Position numbers and translations under genes: made by a program. Of a stretch of DNA of 10,531 nt, positions 1-6,038 are shown one piece after another (positions within the stretch are counted from its first letter, which is position 1; each line of letters opens with the position of its first letter). The DNA lies in assembly GCA_900767075.1 (NCBI GenBank), contig CAAFXX010000135.1:1-10531 (forward strand). The letters run 5' to 3'. This stretch comes from Bacteroidales bacterium. GTDB lineage: Bacteria > Bacteroidota > Bacteroidia > Bacteroidales > Muribaculaceae. Below the pieces are notes generated by a model, which was given only the letters and a program-made list of their open reading frames with translations, was not told where the DNA came from and did not search any database.

Positions 1-42
1 CTCGATGTTGTCGCGCATGGTACGGAGGCGGTTATAAGCCAT
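1..42 (-). CDS. Start of a probable element N6-DNA-methylase/helicase protein (partial)
   Basis: Only the first 14 codons are in the window, running off the left edge. They read MAYNRLRTMRDNIE. The ATG (40-42) lies inside the end of the DUF1896 gene and the two frames overlap by 11 bp, which suggests translational coupling. In Bacteroides conjugative elements the gene after DUF1896 is usually a very large protein combining an N6-adenine methylase and a SNF2-type helicase. Such proteins commonly begin with MAYN followed by a basic stretch and a RxNIE-like motif. That match comes from family knowledge and is short, so the product name is an inference; the overlapping start codon is seen directly. 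An alternative start is the ATG at 16-18 in the same frame. Confidence 0.5.
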   Translation of the reverse strand, partial: MAYNRLRTMRDNIE

Positions 43-478
43 AGCCGTCCAGTATTTCGGTGATTGTTCCGAGCAGTTCGGTCAACATCGGCTGATAGGT
101 CTCCCTTTCAATGAAGTCGCCGTTGACCTCGTAGCGGCCGAGTATGTTGCTGACGGGGTGCTGACCGAGCAGATGCACGGCGAAGTCAGGCATGTACTCC
201 GGCGGCAGGCGCAGCCAGAGGTTTTCCTCTATCACATTATATATTATGTCGTAGCGCGACACATACAGCCCGGCAAGGAGCGTGCGCATAGCCAGCTCAC
301 GGGCAATCGGCACGGGCTTGCCCTCCAGACGCGCCGACACGAATGTGTCGTATGCGTCGTCCGAGCGTGTTTCAATAAATCTCTTGTTGTTTCTCTGGGG
401 AAAATGATGGTCAACGAGATGACCACGGAGATAGACTTGGAAGAAGTCTGCCTCCGGCAATTCTATGTTATGTTTCAT
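32..478 (-). CDS. DUF1896 family protein
   Basis: A 148-residue protein of unknown biochemical role, found in Bacteroides integrative and conjugative elements. The family signature is visible in order: an N-terminal segment with FFQVYLRGHL (about residues 11-20), FIETRSDDAYDTFVSARLEGKPV (about 34-56), a helix with ARELAMRTLLAGLYVSRYDII (about 59-79) and a C-terminal helix ending LTELLGTITEILDGYGL. The length is normal for the family (about 145). I chose the ATG at 476-478 because the protein then starts at the conserved region; the open frame extends to a GTG at 580, but the extra 34 residues look unrelated. It follows the topoisomerase-like gene after a 220-bp gap and overlaps the next gene by 11 bp. 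No signal peptide or membrane segment is seen, so it is probably cytosolic. The family call is fairly sure; the function is unknown. Confidence 0.8.
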   Translation of the reverse strand: MKHNIELPEADFFQVYLRGHLVDHHFPQRNNKRFIETRSDDAYDTFVSARLEGKPVPIARELAMRTLLAGLYVSRYDIIYNVIEENLWLRLPPEYMPDFAVHLLGQHPVSNILGRYEVNGDFIERETYQPMLTELLGTITEILDGYGL

Positions 479-698
479 CGGGGGATTCGGATATAGTGGT
501 TGCCGGAATCCTTCTCCGCGCCGGTGTGTGAGGCGCGCAATGAAAAAGGACACCGGGTATCCCTCCCGATGTCCAACCACTAAATCCGCGTCAAAAATGA
601 AACAAAAACATAATGACGCCGAATCAATGGCAAAGATAATAAATTATCCTGACACGGGAGGGATAGTTATGGTTATTCTGTCTTGATTTCAAGAGAGT
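479..698 (-). promoter_or_regulatory. Intergenic leader of the DUF1896 gene with possible promoter
   Basis: A 220-bp gap, AT-rich in its right half. On the minus strand TATCTTTG (631-638) matches the Bacteroidota -7 consensus TAnnTTTG exactly, but no TTTG lies at the expected distance upstream, so the promoter is only possible. It overlaps the palindrome GATAATAAATTATC (635-648). A second dyad, TCTTGA/TCAAGA (681-694), sits just after the stop of the upstream gene; its 2-base loop makes it more like a protein-binding site than a terminator. Confidence 0.35.
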
Positions 699-1865
699 TT
701 AAGCGGTTTTAACCGTTTTTGCCTTCTTCTCCTTGCGGTAACGGCGGCTTTTCTTCTTGCCGCCTTTGGACTTGCGTCCGTTGCCGTAGCTGTCGGGGGC
801 GAAGGCGTCGATGACGCGCTTGACTATGAGGTTGTATAGCTTTTCCTCGTCTCGACTGAGATCCGTGGGGTGCAATCCGGTGGTAACGATGCCGAAGCCG
901 TTATAGACAATCTCGCCGTTGCGGAAGTTGTGGCATTTGGAGGGCTTGCCTTCGGGTATCGACCGGCCCCATTTGCTGTTGTAGCGCAGCATTTCGATAT
1001 TGCGGAGCATCGCTTTCCACACTCCTCCGGGAATGGTGTTCTGCATCACCATCGGGTAAGATATGAGTTTCTTGGCATACAGGCGGTATGCCGTCAGTAT
1101 TGTTTTCTCGTGGGTGTAGTCCAGCTCACAGGCTGCCTGAATCATCAGGGCGGGGAGATTGAACAGCGGAACACGTTCAGTGAACAGACCGATATATTTG
1201 TCACCCTCACGCCGTTCTCCGGCAGTCGGGGCAGGAACACCGGCACACTCCGCATCTATGGCGGCTTCGTTGACCGATATTTCCTCTACTGCGGGCGAGC
1301 CTTTCAGTCCCGCGTTTTCCTCGGCAGCCTTAACGATGGCGTTGTAGATGGATTCCTCCAGCCATTTCTCGTATTCCTTGCGGTTCTGAGGCCCGTGGTT
1401 CACGGCATGGACGATGGCTTTCTTTGTCAGCACGGGGAGCCATGCGCGACGTGTATCAACGGGGCAGCCGATGAAGTAGTAGAGGCTCAGGAAGTCGAGG
1501 TCTCCCGTAATGTCGGGGTGCATGGCGTTCACGACTGTCAGGCTCATCTTCCACAGTGCCTTGATTGTGTCGAGCTGCCGGGCATCCTCGGCGGACTTCT
1601 TATAGCCGACAAGGTGGTCGTAGTCGCGCATGGCGAACTTGAAGTTATGGGCGTAGGTGAGGCGGCTCTCCATCGTTGTCGAGAGAACGAAACTCTCCTG
1701 CGGCGAGAAGGTAGCCTCCACGAGCTGTCCGTTTGTCCATGTCACGGCATAGCCGTTACCGAGATAGTAACCTTCGTGTTTTTCATTTGCGCCGATGGCT
1801 TTGGCTATTGTGTCCGCTGTGATCTGATGATCTGTCACGACGGTTATGAGATTTTTCTGTTTCAT
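699..1865 (-). CDS. Degenerate type IA topoisomerase (TopB)-like protein
   Basis: 388 residues, about half the length of the topoisomerase III (TopB) proteins usual in Bacteroides elements (about 700). Two regions resemble TopB. Residues 15-48 (ITADTIAKAIGA, then EGYYLGNGYAVTWTNGQLV) resemble the TOPRIM start, where TopB normally has EKPSVAR; the catalytic Glu is not there. Residues 121-153 end in RRAWLPVLTKKAI, like the RLWISSLT segment after TOPRIM, but the acidic DxDxE/GREGE motif is replaced by GDLDFLSLYYF. Residues 233-285 (LFNLPALMIQAA, then YRLYAKKLISYP) correspond to the catalytic-tyrosine region: Tyr270 is kept, but the usual YPRTDS reads YPMVMQ. Residues 320-356 resemble the following HHAIIPTG/LxxDExKLYxLIVxRxxxAF block. 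The domain between these parts is missing or replaced by an acidic linker (about 180-228). The last 26 residues are strongly basic. It probably binds DNA without normal relaxing activity; the frame is intact, so it may be a repurposed protein. The homology is by eye. Confidence 0.65.
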   Translation of the reverse strand: MKQKNLITVVTDHQITADTIAKAIGANEKHEGYYLGNGYAVTWTNGQLVEATFSPQESFVLSTTMESRLTYAHNFKFAMRDYDHLVGYKKSAEDARQLDTIKALWKMSLTVVNAMHPDITGDLDFLSLYYFIGCPVDTRRAWLPVLTKKAIVHAVNHGPQNRKEYEKWLEESIYNAIVKAAEENAGLKGSPAVEEISVNEAAIDAECAGVPAPTAGERREGDKYIGLFTERVPLFNLPALMIQAACELDYTHEKTILTAYRLYAKKLISYPMVMQNTIPGGVWKAMLRNIEMLRYNSKWGRSIPEGKPSKCHNFRNGEIVYNGFGIVTTGLHPTDLSRDEEKLYNLIVKRVIDAFAPDSYGNGRKSKGGKKKSRRYRKEKKAKTVKTA

Positions 1866-1992
1866 TTTTGCTTTTTTTAATTGGGGTGGATATTTTTGGA
1901 TGTAGTGGTTTCTTTGAAATAGCGCCGGAGATTCCGGACTCTCCGGGATGCCGTTTCGGGGGGTGCAGGGTCTTATCCCTGCTTTTTGAAGA
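1866..1992 (-). promoter_or_regulatory. Structured leader between DUF3945 and topoisomerase-like genes
   Basis: A 127-bp spacer with two perfect hairpins. One is GCAGGG/CCCTGC (1965-1970 and 1977-1982, 6-base loop), directly after the DUF3945 stop. The other is CCGGAGA/TCTCCGG (1925-1931 and 1940-1946, 8-base loop). On the minus strand neither is followed by a T-run, so they look like RNA structure in a continuing transcript (attenuation, stabilisation or processing). On the plus strand the first is followed by TTTTTG, so it could stop transcription entering from the left. The 60 bases before the topoisomerase-like ATG are AT-rich. I see no clear promoter. Confidence 0.4.
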
Positions 1993-3489
1993 TTACATCT
2001 TCGGGCCTTTAGGCTTACGCTGCTGGCGCATCTGGTTTTCGTTCTTGGGTGCCGTCTGATATTTCTGGAGAGGTTCGGCGACGTGCTTTGTCGCCTCGTT
2101 GGTCAGACCGTCGTTGTTGACGGCTTTCTGGGTCTTGGATTCCTCGGCGACCTTAACGCGGGGGTCGTTGAGCGATGTGTTGGGACGCTGTTTCTCAGGA
2201 TTGAACCAGAGATAGACGGTGCATGGCTGCCCCTTGTCGTCGAGGCGGTTGGTAAGTTCCGCCACGCGACCTTCGGAGTAATCCTTCTGCTGCTGTTCCG
2301 TGAGAGGGATTTTCGCCCATTTGGAAAGGGGCTTGATCTTGCCGTCCTTCGTGAGCCACGATGACTGCTGCTGGTTCGTGGTGCCGCTCTGCGTCTGTGT
2401 CTGTGACTGCGCCTGTTCCTGCTTTCTGGCCGCGCCGGGTACGAACTCCACACCCTTGCGGTCTGCCGACACCTGAAGCACCACGTTGTAGGTCTTGCCG
2501 TTCTTGTCGGTTATCTCTTTCGGAGGGAGTGCCTTCCCTTCTTTGAGCTGCATCACCTCGGCTACGGTCAGTTTGGTCTGACCCACGGTGTCGCGGACAA
2601 ACACATCCTTGACAGGGACGGAGACTATCTCGTTGGTGTATCGGTCGATGCTGACGTAGGACGGCACTTTCTCGCCGTTCTTGTCGGTCAGTTCCACGAC
2701 CTTGCCGAGATTACCGGTCTCACGCAGCGCAGCTTTCTCATCTTTGGAGAAGTTGTAGCCTTTGAACTCCTGATCGAGTTTCGGCTCCTTGTGGATGAAG
2801 TGGGGTACCACCTTTACATTGCCGTCAGCGTCGGTTCGGAATGACAGTCGTGCGTCAATGGGAAATTTTTCTCCGGCGAATGTCGGCGTGACGGTGACGA
2901 CCCTTGACTTGCGGTTGTAGAGCATCTCGCGGAGGTCTCCCGATTTTTCCAGCTCGTCGCGGTCGATGCCCCATTTCTCCTTGAGATTCGCCCAGTCGAT
3001 TTTGCTCTCGTCGATGGCGGAGTGTCTGGTTTCCTTTGCGGATGCCTGTGCGTTGGATTGCGCCTGCTGTTCCTCCTGCGGGGAGCGTGCCGGCGACTGC
3101 TTGGGCGTTTCGGTCGTCTGTGCCGCCTCCTGCCTGTTGTCCTGCGTAGCCTGCGGTAGATCGACCTTGTTGTTCTTCAGCATATCGGCGTTTGCCACGG
3201 GGTCTTTTGCGAAGTCCCCGATTACGGTGCCGACTGTCTCGTAGCGGTCGGCGGGGACACGGAAGAATCCGAAGGTCGTGGGATTCTTGCACTGGCGCAC
3301 GAAGTTGGAGAGGAAAGCCTCCAGCGGGTTCTGTCCTTTGGAAAATTTCACGAGGTCTGAAAGTTTAGCCGACTTTACATCGGTCATCTTTGGCGTGCCG
3401 TCCTCGTTGAGTCCGGTCACCGCGCCTACCTGCCCGGTATCGTTGTTGCGGGCGATAAGCACTTCTTCTAAATTCTGGTCTTTTGCCAT
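1993..3489 (-). CDS. DUF4099/DUF3945 domain protein of Bacteroides integrative elements
   Basis: 498 residues. The N-terminal part (about 1-100: LIARNNDTGQVGAVTGLNEDG, then NPLEAFLSNFVRQCKNPTTF) matches the conserved opening of this element-borne family. Then comes a low-complexity Gln/Ala/Ser linker (about 112-155) and a DUF4099-like region (about 163-240: WANLKEKWGIDRDELEKSGDL, then VTVTPTF and DARLSFRTDADGN). After it lie three related DUF3945-type modules of about 45 residues (about 247-292, 306-351 and 394-436), each with a leucine helix, an 'EGK/EGR' or 'TGN' turn, a DKNGK-like loop and a beta segment; a second Gln-rich linker (about 355-377) separates modules 2 and 3. The C-terminus is basic. 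The biochemical role is unknown; location next to DNA-processing genes suggests DNA handling during transfer or replication. No signal peptide or membrane segments. The ATG at 3487-3489 follows an AT-rich leader. The family call is good; domain limits are approximate. Confidence 0.8.
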   Translation of the reverse strand: MAKDQNLEEVLIARNNDTGQVGAVTGLNEDGTPKMTDVKSAKLSDLVKFSKGQNPLEAFLSNFVRQCKNPTTFGFFRVPADRYETVGTVIGDFAKDPVANADMLKNNKVDLPQATQDNRQEAAQTTETPKQSPARSPQEEQQAQSNAQASAKETRHSAIDESKIDWANLKEKWGIDRDELEKSGDLREMLYNRKSRVVTVTPTFAGEKFPIDARLSFRTDADGNVKVVPHFIHKEPKLDQEFKGYNFSKDEKAALRETGNLGKVVELTDKNGEKVPSYVSIDRYTNEIVSVPVKDVFVRDTVGQTKLTVAEVMQLKEGKALPPKEITDKNGKTYNVVLQVSADRKGVEFVPGAARKQEQAQSQTQTQSGTTNQQQSSWLTKDGKIKPLSKWAKIPLTEQQQKDYSEGRVAELTNRLDDKGQPCTVYLWFNPEKQRPNTSLNDPRVKVAEESKTQKAVNNDGLTNEATKHVAEPLQKYQTAPKNENQMRQQRKPKGPKM

Positions 3490-3520
3490 AAATTAAAAAG
3501 TGTTTTGGGATTTGATACTT

Positions 3521-3538
3521 GCGCCACCGAAGTGTCGC
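3521..3538 (-). promoter_or_regulatory. UUCG-loop hairpin in the DUF3945 leader
   Basis: On the minus strand GCGACAC and GTGGCGC pair at 6 of 7 positions around a TTCG loop, 30 bases before the DUF3945 start codon and 25 bases after the HTH gene stop. No T-run follows, so it is not a typical terminator. It could stabilise or process the transcript between the two genes. I see no TAnnTTTG box in this 73-bp gap, which suggests read-through from the HTH genes. Confidence 0.35.
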
Positions 3539-3562
3539 GGGATTATTTTGTGTGTAGGTGTG

Positions 3563-3892
3563 TCATGCGTTTTGCACAGAGAATAATTCTATCACATCGG
3601 CTTTGCGGTATTTCACCTTGCAGTTTTTGCCGGAGCCGGTCTTGATATAGGCAATCATGCCACATTTGCGATATTCGTACATTGTGCGTCTTGAAACGTG
3701 GTATCTTTCGCAGACCTGCTGTTCCGTCCACGTTTCTTCCTCCGGGTCAAGGATGCCGAAGCCCTGAAAAGCCTCCGTAACCTTTTTCGCCACATGGTCA
3801 ATCTTGCTGTCAAGACCAGTCTTGACATTCCTGACCTCCGATGCCAGCTCACGGATAAGCCGGACAAGTGTCGTGTATTCCTCCGTTCTCAT
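3563..3892 (-). CDS. Helix-turn-helix DNA-binding protein (excisionase/MerR-like, HTH_17 type)
   Basis: 109 residues. Residues 1-45 form a likely helical or coiled-coil segment (LVRLIRELASEVRNVKTGLDSKIDHVAKKV). Residues 55-104 form a winged helix-turn-helix: TWTEQQVCERYHVSRRTMYEYRKCGMI, followed by a basic wing (KTGSGKNCKVKYRKADVIELF). This is the pattern of small excisionase-like proteins encoded beside integrases in Bacteroides elements, which bend DNA at attachment sites or control the transfer operon. Its ATG overlaps the stop of the preceding HTH gene as ATGA (3889-3892), so the two are almost certainly cotranslated. Which of the two controls excision cannot be told from sequence. No terminator separates it from the DUF3945 gene. 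Confidence 0.75.
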   Translation of the reverse strand: MRTEEYTTLVRLIRELASEVRNVKTGLDSKIDHVAKKVTEAFQGFGILDPEEETWTEQQVCERYHVSRRTMYEYRKCGMIAYIKTGSGKNCKVKYRKADVIELFSVQNA

Positions 3893-4251
3893 CCAAATAG
3901 AGGTCGCTTGTTGAGTGATACTTTGATTTTGTCAAACACAACCGGATCCCACGGAAGCTGGTACTCGTTGATTGCGTTGATGAGTGGCCCCAGATAATAG
4001 AGGACTTCTCTGCCTCTTTTAATCCACTTTAGATTATATGTCTTGCGGATTCGCTGGAGCTGGCGGGTTGATATTCCCAATAGGGCGGCTGCTTTCTCGT
4101 TGGAAATAGGTGGAAGTGATAGTATAGGGTCAGAATCATCTTTTTTCTTGCGAAGATTTCTTTTGTCGTTGGACAAAATATCTACGACGGTCGATAGGAG
4201 TCCCCTGAGGGTCTCTTGCTGAGCGTGGAGCATTTCTAATGTTATTTCCAT
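3889..4251 (-). CDS. Helix-turn-helix DNA-binding protein, first gene of the element operon
   Basis: 120 residues from the ATG at 4249-4251. An in-frame extension reaches 4299, but MEITLEMLHAQQETL is a typical opening for the family and the extra residues fall in the probable promoter region. Residues 1-30 are helical and residues 31-40 very basic (RNLRKKK). Residues 48-95 are a helix-turn-helix of the HTH_17 type (ISNEKAAALLGISTRQLQRIRK, then a wing with WIKRGREVLYY). The C-terminus is a short conserved-looking tail (YQLPWDPVVFDKIK). It probably acts with the overlapping downstream HTH protein as regulator or recombination directionality factor. The two HTH domains differ in sequence, so this is a pair of related proteins and not a recent duplication. 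The domain is clear; the exact role is inferred. Confidence 0.75.
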   Translation of the reverse strand: MEITLEMLHAQQETLRGLLSTVVDILSNDKRNLRKKKDDSDPILSLPPISNEKAAALLGISTRQLQRIRKTYNLKWIKRGREVLYYLGPLINAINEYQLPWDPVVFDKIKVSLNKRPLFG

Positions 4252-4309
4252 AATTGTCGCTGGATTTAGTGTTATGCTGCAAAGTTGAAAAATCGGCAAG
4301 ACCCTACTG

Positions 4310-4330
4310 AGGTATTCCTTAGGTAGTTCC
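4310..4330. repeat. Tandem near-repeat AGGTATTCC / AGGTAGTTCC, candidate operator
   Basis: Two copies lie 11 bp apart (4310-4318 and 4321-4330), in the 110-bp space between the integrase terminator and the first HTH gene. One-turn spacing upstream of a regulatory operon fits binding of two protein units on one DNA face. It may be an operator for one of the HTH proteins. A near-consensus -7 box, CAACTTTG (4280-4287 on the minus strand, one mismatch to TAnnTTTG), lies between it and the start codon. Confidence 0.35.
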
Positions 4331-4360
4331 CTGATTTTTTAACATCCCTTAATGGTGGCA

Positions 4361-4406
4361 ATAAAAAACAATGCGCCGCCTATTGATACATAGGCAGCGC
4401 ATTGTT
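4361..4406 (-). terminator. Intrinsic terminator of the integrase gene
   Basis: On the minus strand the arms AACAATGCGCTGCCTA (4391-4406) and TAGGCGGCGCATTGTT (4367-4382) form a 16-bp stem with one G-U pair and an 8-base loop, followed by a six-T run (4363-4368). It starts 17 bp after the integrase stop. On the plus strand the same position is a C-A mismatch, so the structure is built for minus-strand RNA. It separates integrase transcription from the HTH operon. Confidence 0.92.
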
Positions 4407-4423
4407 AGGACGTTAGCTATATA

Positions 4424-5644
4424 TCAATTAAAATCAAGGTTGCCGAGATTATGAGAGAGTATCTCCATGTCTTTGCTGATTTTATCGTTGGTGATACGAG
4501 CGTAAATCTGTGTCGTCTGTATGTTGGTATGCCCCAACATTTTTGAGACTGATTCGATGGGAACCCCTTTGCCGAGGGTCATGGTTGTGGCGAAGGTATG
4601 ACGGGCAAGATGGAACGTGATGTTCTTATTGATGTTGCAGAGGTCTGCAATTTCTTTCAGATAGCAGTTCATCTTCTGATTGGTGATGATGGGCAATACT
4701 TTTCCATCGGAAAATTGCCCTTCATATTTTTTCAGAATTTTCATTGCCGGAGGAAGAAGGGGAACAGTCACTTTCGTGTTTGTCTTTTGACGATGGGTGA
4801 TAATCCACCATCTGCCATCAAACATTTTCTGAATGTTATCAACTCGCAGGTTCGCAAGATCTATATATGCAAGCCCTGTGAAACAGGCGAAGATGAATAT
4901 GTCTCGGACTTGGTCAAGCCGGGCAGAACCGAATTTTTTATTCATCATAGCCTCAAGTTCACCTTCGGTTAGAAAACCACGGTCAACCCTCTCAGTAGAG
5001 ATCTTGTAGCCGTTGAACGGGTCAACACCTATCATTCCGGCGCGGATTGCTTTGTTTATTACTTGCTTAAAGAACTTCATGCACTTGTATGTGGTGTTTT
5101 GGCTGTACTTGTACTCAGTGCGGAGGAAGAATTCAAGGTCAGTAATAAACTGAAGCTTGATTTCCCGTAAAGGAATATCGGTGATGTTGTACTTCTTTTT
5201 CATGAACTCTATGACACGCCGGTACATCCTTTCGTACTTACGATAAGTCGGGTCAGCTTTGCTGAGACCGACAAGTTTCTTTGTATCTTCCAGATGCTGC
5301 TCATAGAGTTTCAGCAAGGATTCTTCTCGTGCCGTTATGCCCATATAGGCATTTTTTACCATTTCGGCGGTAACATAGCCATGACGGTTTTGTATGTCAT
5401 AGTAATGTTCTTTCATCAGCACTTGAATGTCGTTCAGACGGCTGTTAAGCTCCAGAATTTTGGCGGAGCGACCAATCGCCTTACCTGCCTTGGAATCCCA
5501 TAGGGCAGGCTCTATATAGAGTTTGGCGTTGAGTTGTTCTATTTCACCGTCAACGGTAATTCTGATCATGATTGGGGCTTTTCCCTCTTTGTTGACCTGA
5601 TTGCCGCGGAGGTAGAAAAGAACTTTAAATGTGTTCTTTTTCAT
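4424..5644 (-). CDS. Tyrosine recombinase / integrase (Bacteroides element type)
   Basis: 406 residues, the usual length. It cuts and rejoins DNA at the attachment sites to integrate and excise the element. Order: N-terminal arm-binding segment (about 1-100, with FYLRGNQVNKEGKAPIMIRIT), SAM-like core-binding domain (about 105-215), catalytic domain (about 222-400). Visible catalytic residues: Lys287 (RQKT), His345 and Arg348 (HLARHTFAT), His372 (LGHTNIQTTQIYA) and nucleophile Tyr381. The first catalytic Arg of most tyrosine recombinases is Ala259 here (TGLAYIDL). Loss of Arg I is known in the CTnDOT integrase, where it is Ser, so this is not decay. The ATG at 5642-5644 gives the family-typical MKKNTFKVLFYLR start. 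It is transcribed away from the tmRNA gene, has its own terminator, and its codons are more AT-rich than those of the accessory genes. No consensus promoter was found upstream. Confidence 0.95.
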   Translation of the reverse strand: MKKNTFKVLFYLRGNQVNKEGKAPIMIRITVDGEIEQLNAKLYIEPALWDSKAGKAIGRSAKILELNSRLNDIQVLMKEHYYDIQNRHGYVTAEMVKNAYMGITAREESLLKLYEQHLEDTKKLVGLSKADPTYRKYERMYRRVIEFMKKKYNITDIPLREIKLQFITDLEFFLRTEYKYSQNTTYKCMKFFKQVINKAIRAGMIGVDPFNGYKISTERVDRGFLTEGELEAMMNKKFGSARLDQVRDIFIFACFTGLAYIDLANLRVDNIQKMFDGRWWIITHRQKTNTKVTVPLLPPAMKILKKYEGQFSDGKVLPIITNQKMNCYLKEIADLCNINKNITFHLARHTFATTMTLGKGVPIESVSKMLGHTNIQTTQIYARITNDKISKDMEILSHNLGNLDFN

Positions 5645-5899
5645 CCGTTCTAAATTTTGTTAACAGTCATTCCGGTTGCGGATTTGACATGAAAACCAGT
5701 TAAACTTCTATTTAGATTGGAAGGAGGTCGGCAATCGTCAGACACTTATCAGACATCGACATAACAAGTTTGAAAATCAGCATATTACTGCTTTGACAAG
5801 GATAGATTTCCAGCCATTTCACATAAATCTGGGCATTAAGTAGTAGGAGAAAGCCGTGATTCTTGTTTTTCATACAGTAAAATGTCCTGTTTTTTCCGG

Positions 5900-5918
5900 G
5901 TTATGTCCGAGTTATGTC
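5900..5918. repeat. Tandem GTTATGTC repeats, 11-bp period
   Basis: GTTATGTC occurs at 5900-5907 and again at 5911-5918, exactly 11 bp apart. The related TATGTCT recurs at 6019-6025, on the far side of the dyad. One-turn spacing and position near the integrase fit arm-type protein binding sites; this is inference. Confidence 0.4.
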
Positions 5919-5955
5919 TTTGTAATATCTTGTATTTTAGGACTTTGGGCTGGTA

Positions 5956-6015
5956 TTCGTTACTAAATCGTTACTATTTTGATTCTCGAAATTTCAGTAA
6001 CGAGTTAGTAACGAA
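5956..6015. repeat. 60-bp dyad of four TCGTTACT octamers
   Basis: The left arm is TTCGTTACTAA (5956-5966), one A, then TCGTTACT (5968-5975). The right arm is AGTAACGA (5996-6003), one G, then TTAGTAACGAA (6005-6015). The arms are perfect reverse complements apart from the single base between units. Each arm therefore holds two direct copies of TCGTTACT 11 bp apart, and the arms face each other across a 20-bp AT-rich spacer. I know no named Bacteroides site with this layout. It could be a cooperative site for the integrase or an HTH protein, or a recombination core with flanking arms. Confidence 0.85.
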
Positions 6016-6038
6016 AGTATGTCTAAAACGGTCTTTTC

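Noticed and set aside
702..720. Terminator-like CGGTT/AACCG plus T-run on the plus strand
   Set aside because: It falls in the lysine-rich 3' coding end of the topoisomerase-like gene, has a 2-base loop, and no plus-strand transcript is known to need it.
870..1880. Long plus-strand open frame of 336 codons opposite the topoisomerase-like gene
   Set aside because: It lies antisense to a recognisable protein family member; its translation is low in charged helix patterns, rich in Cys/His/Val runs, and has no family signature.
5645..5830. Promoter for the integrase
   Set aside because: Only a one-mismatch -7 box (5797-5804) with no -33 partner was found; not strong enough to call.
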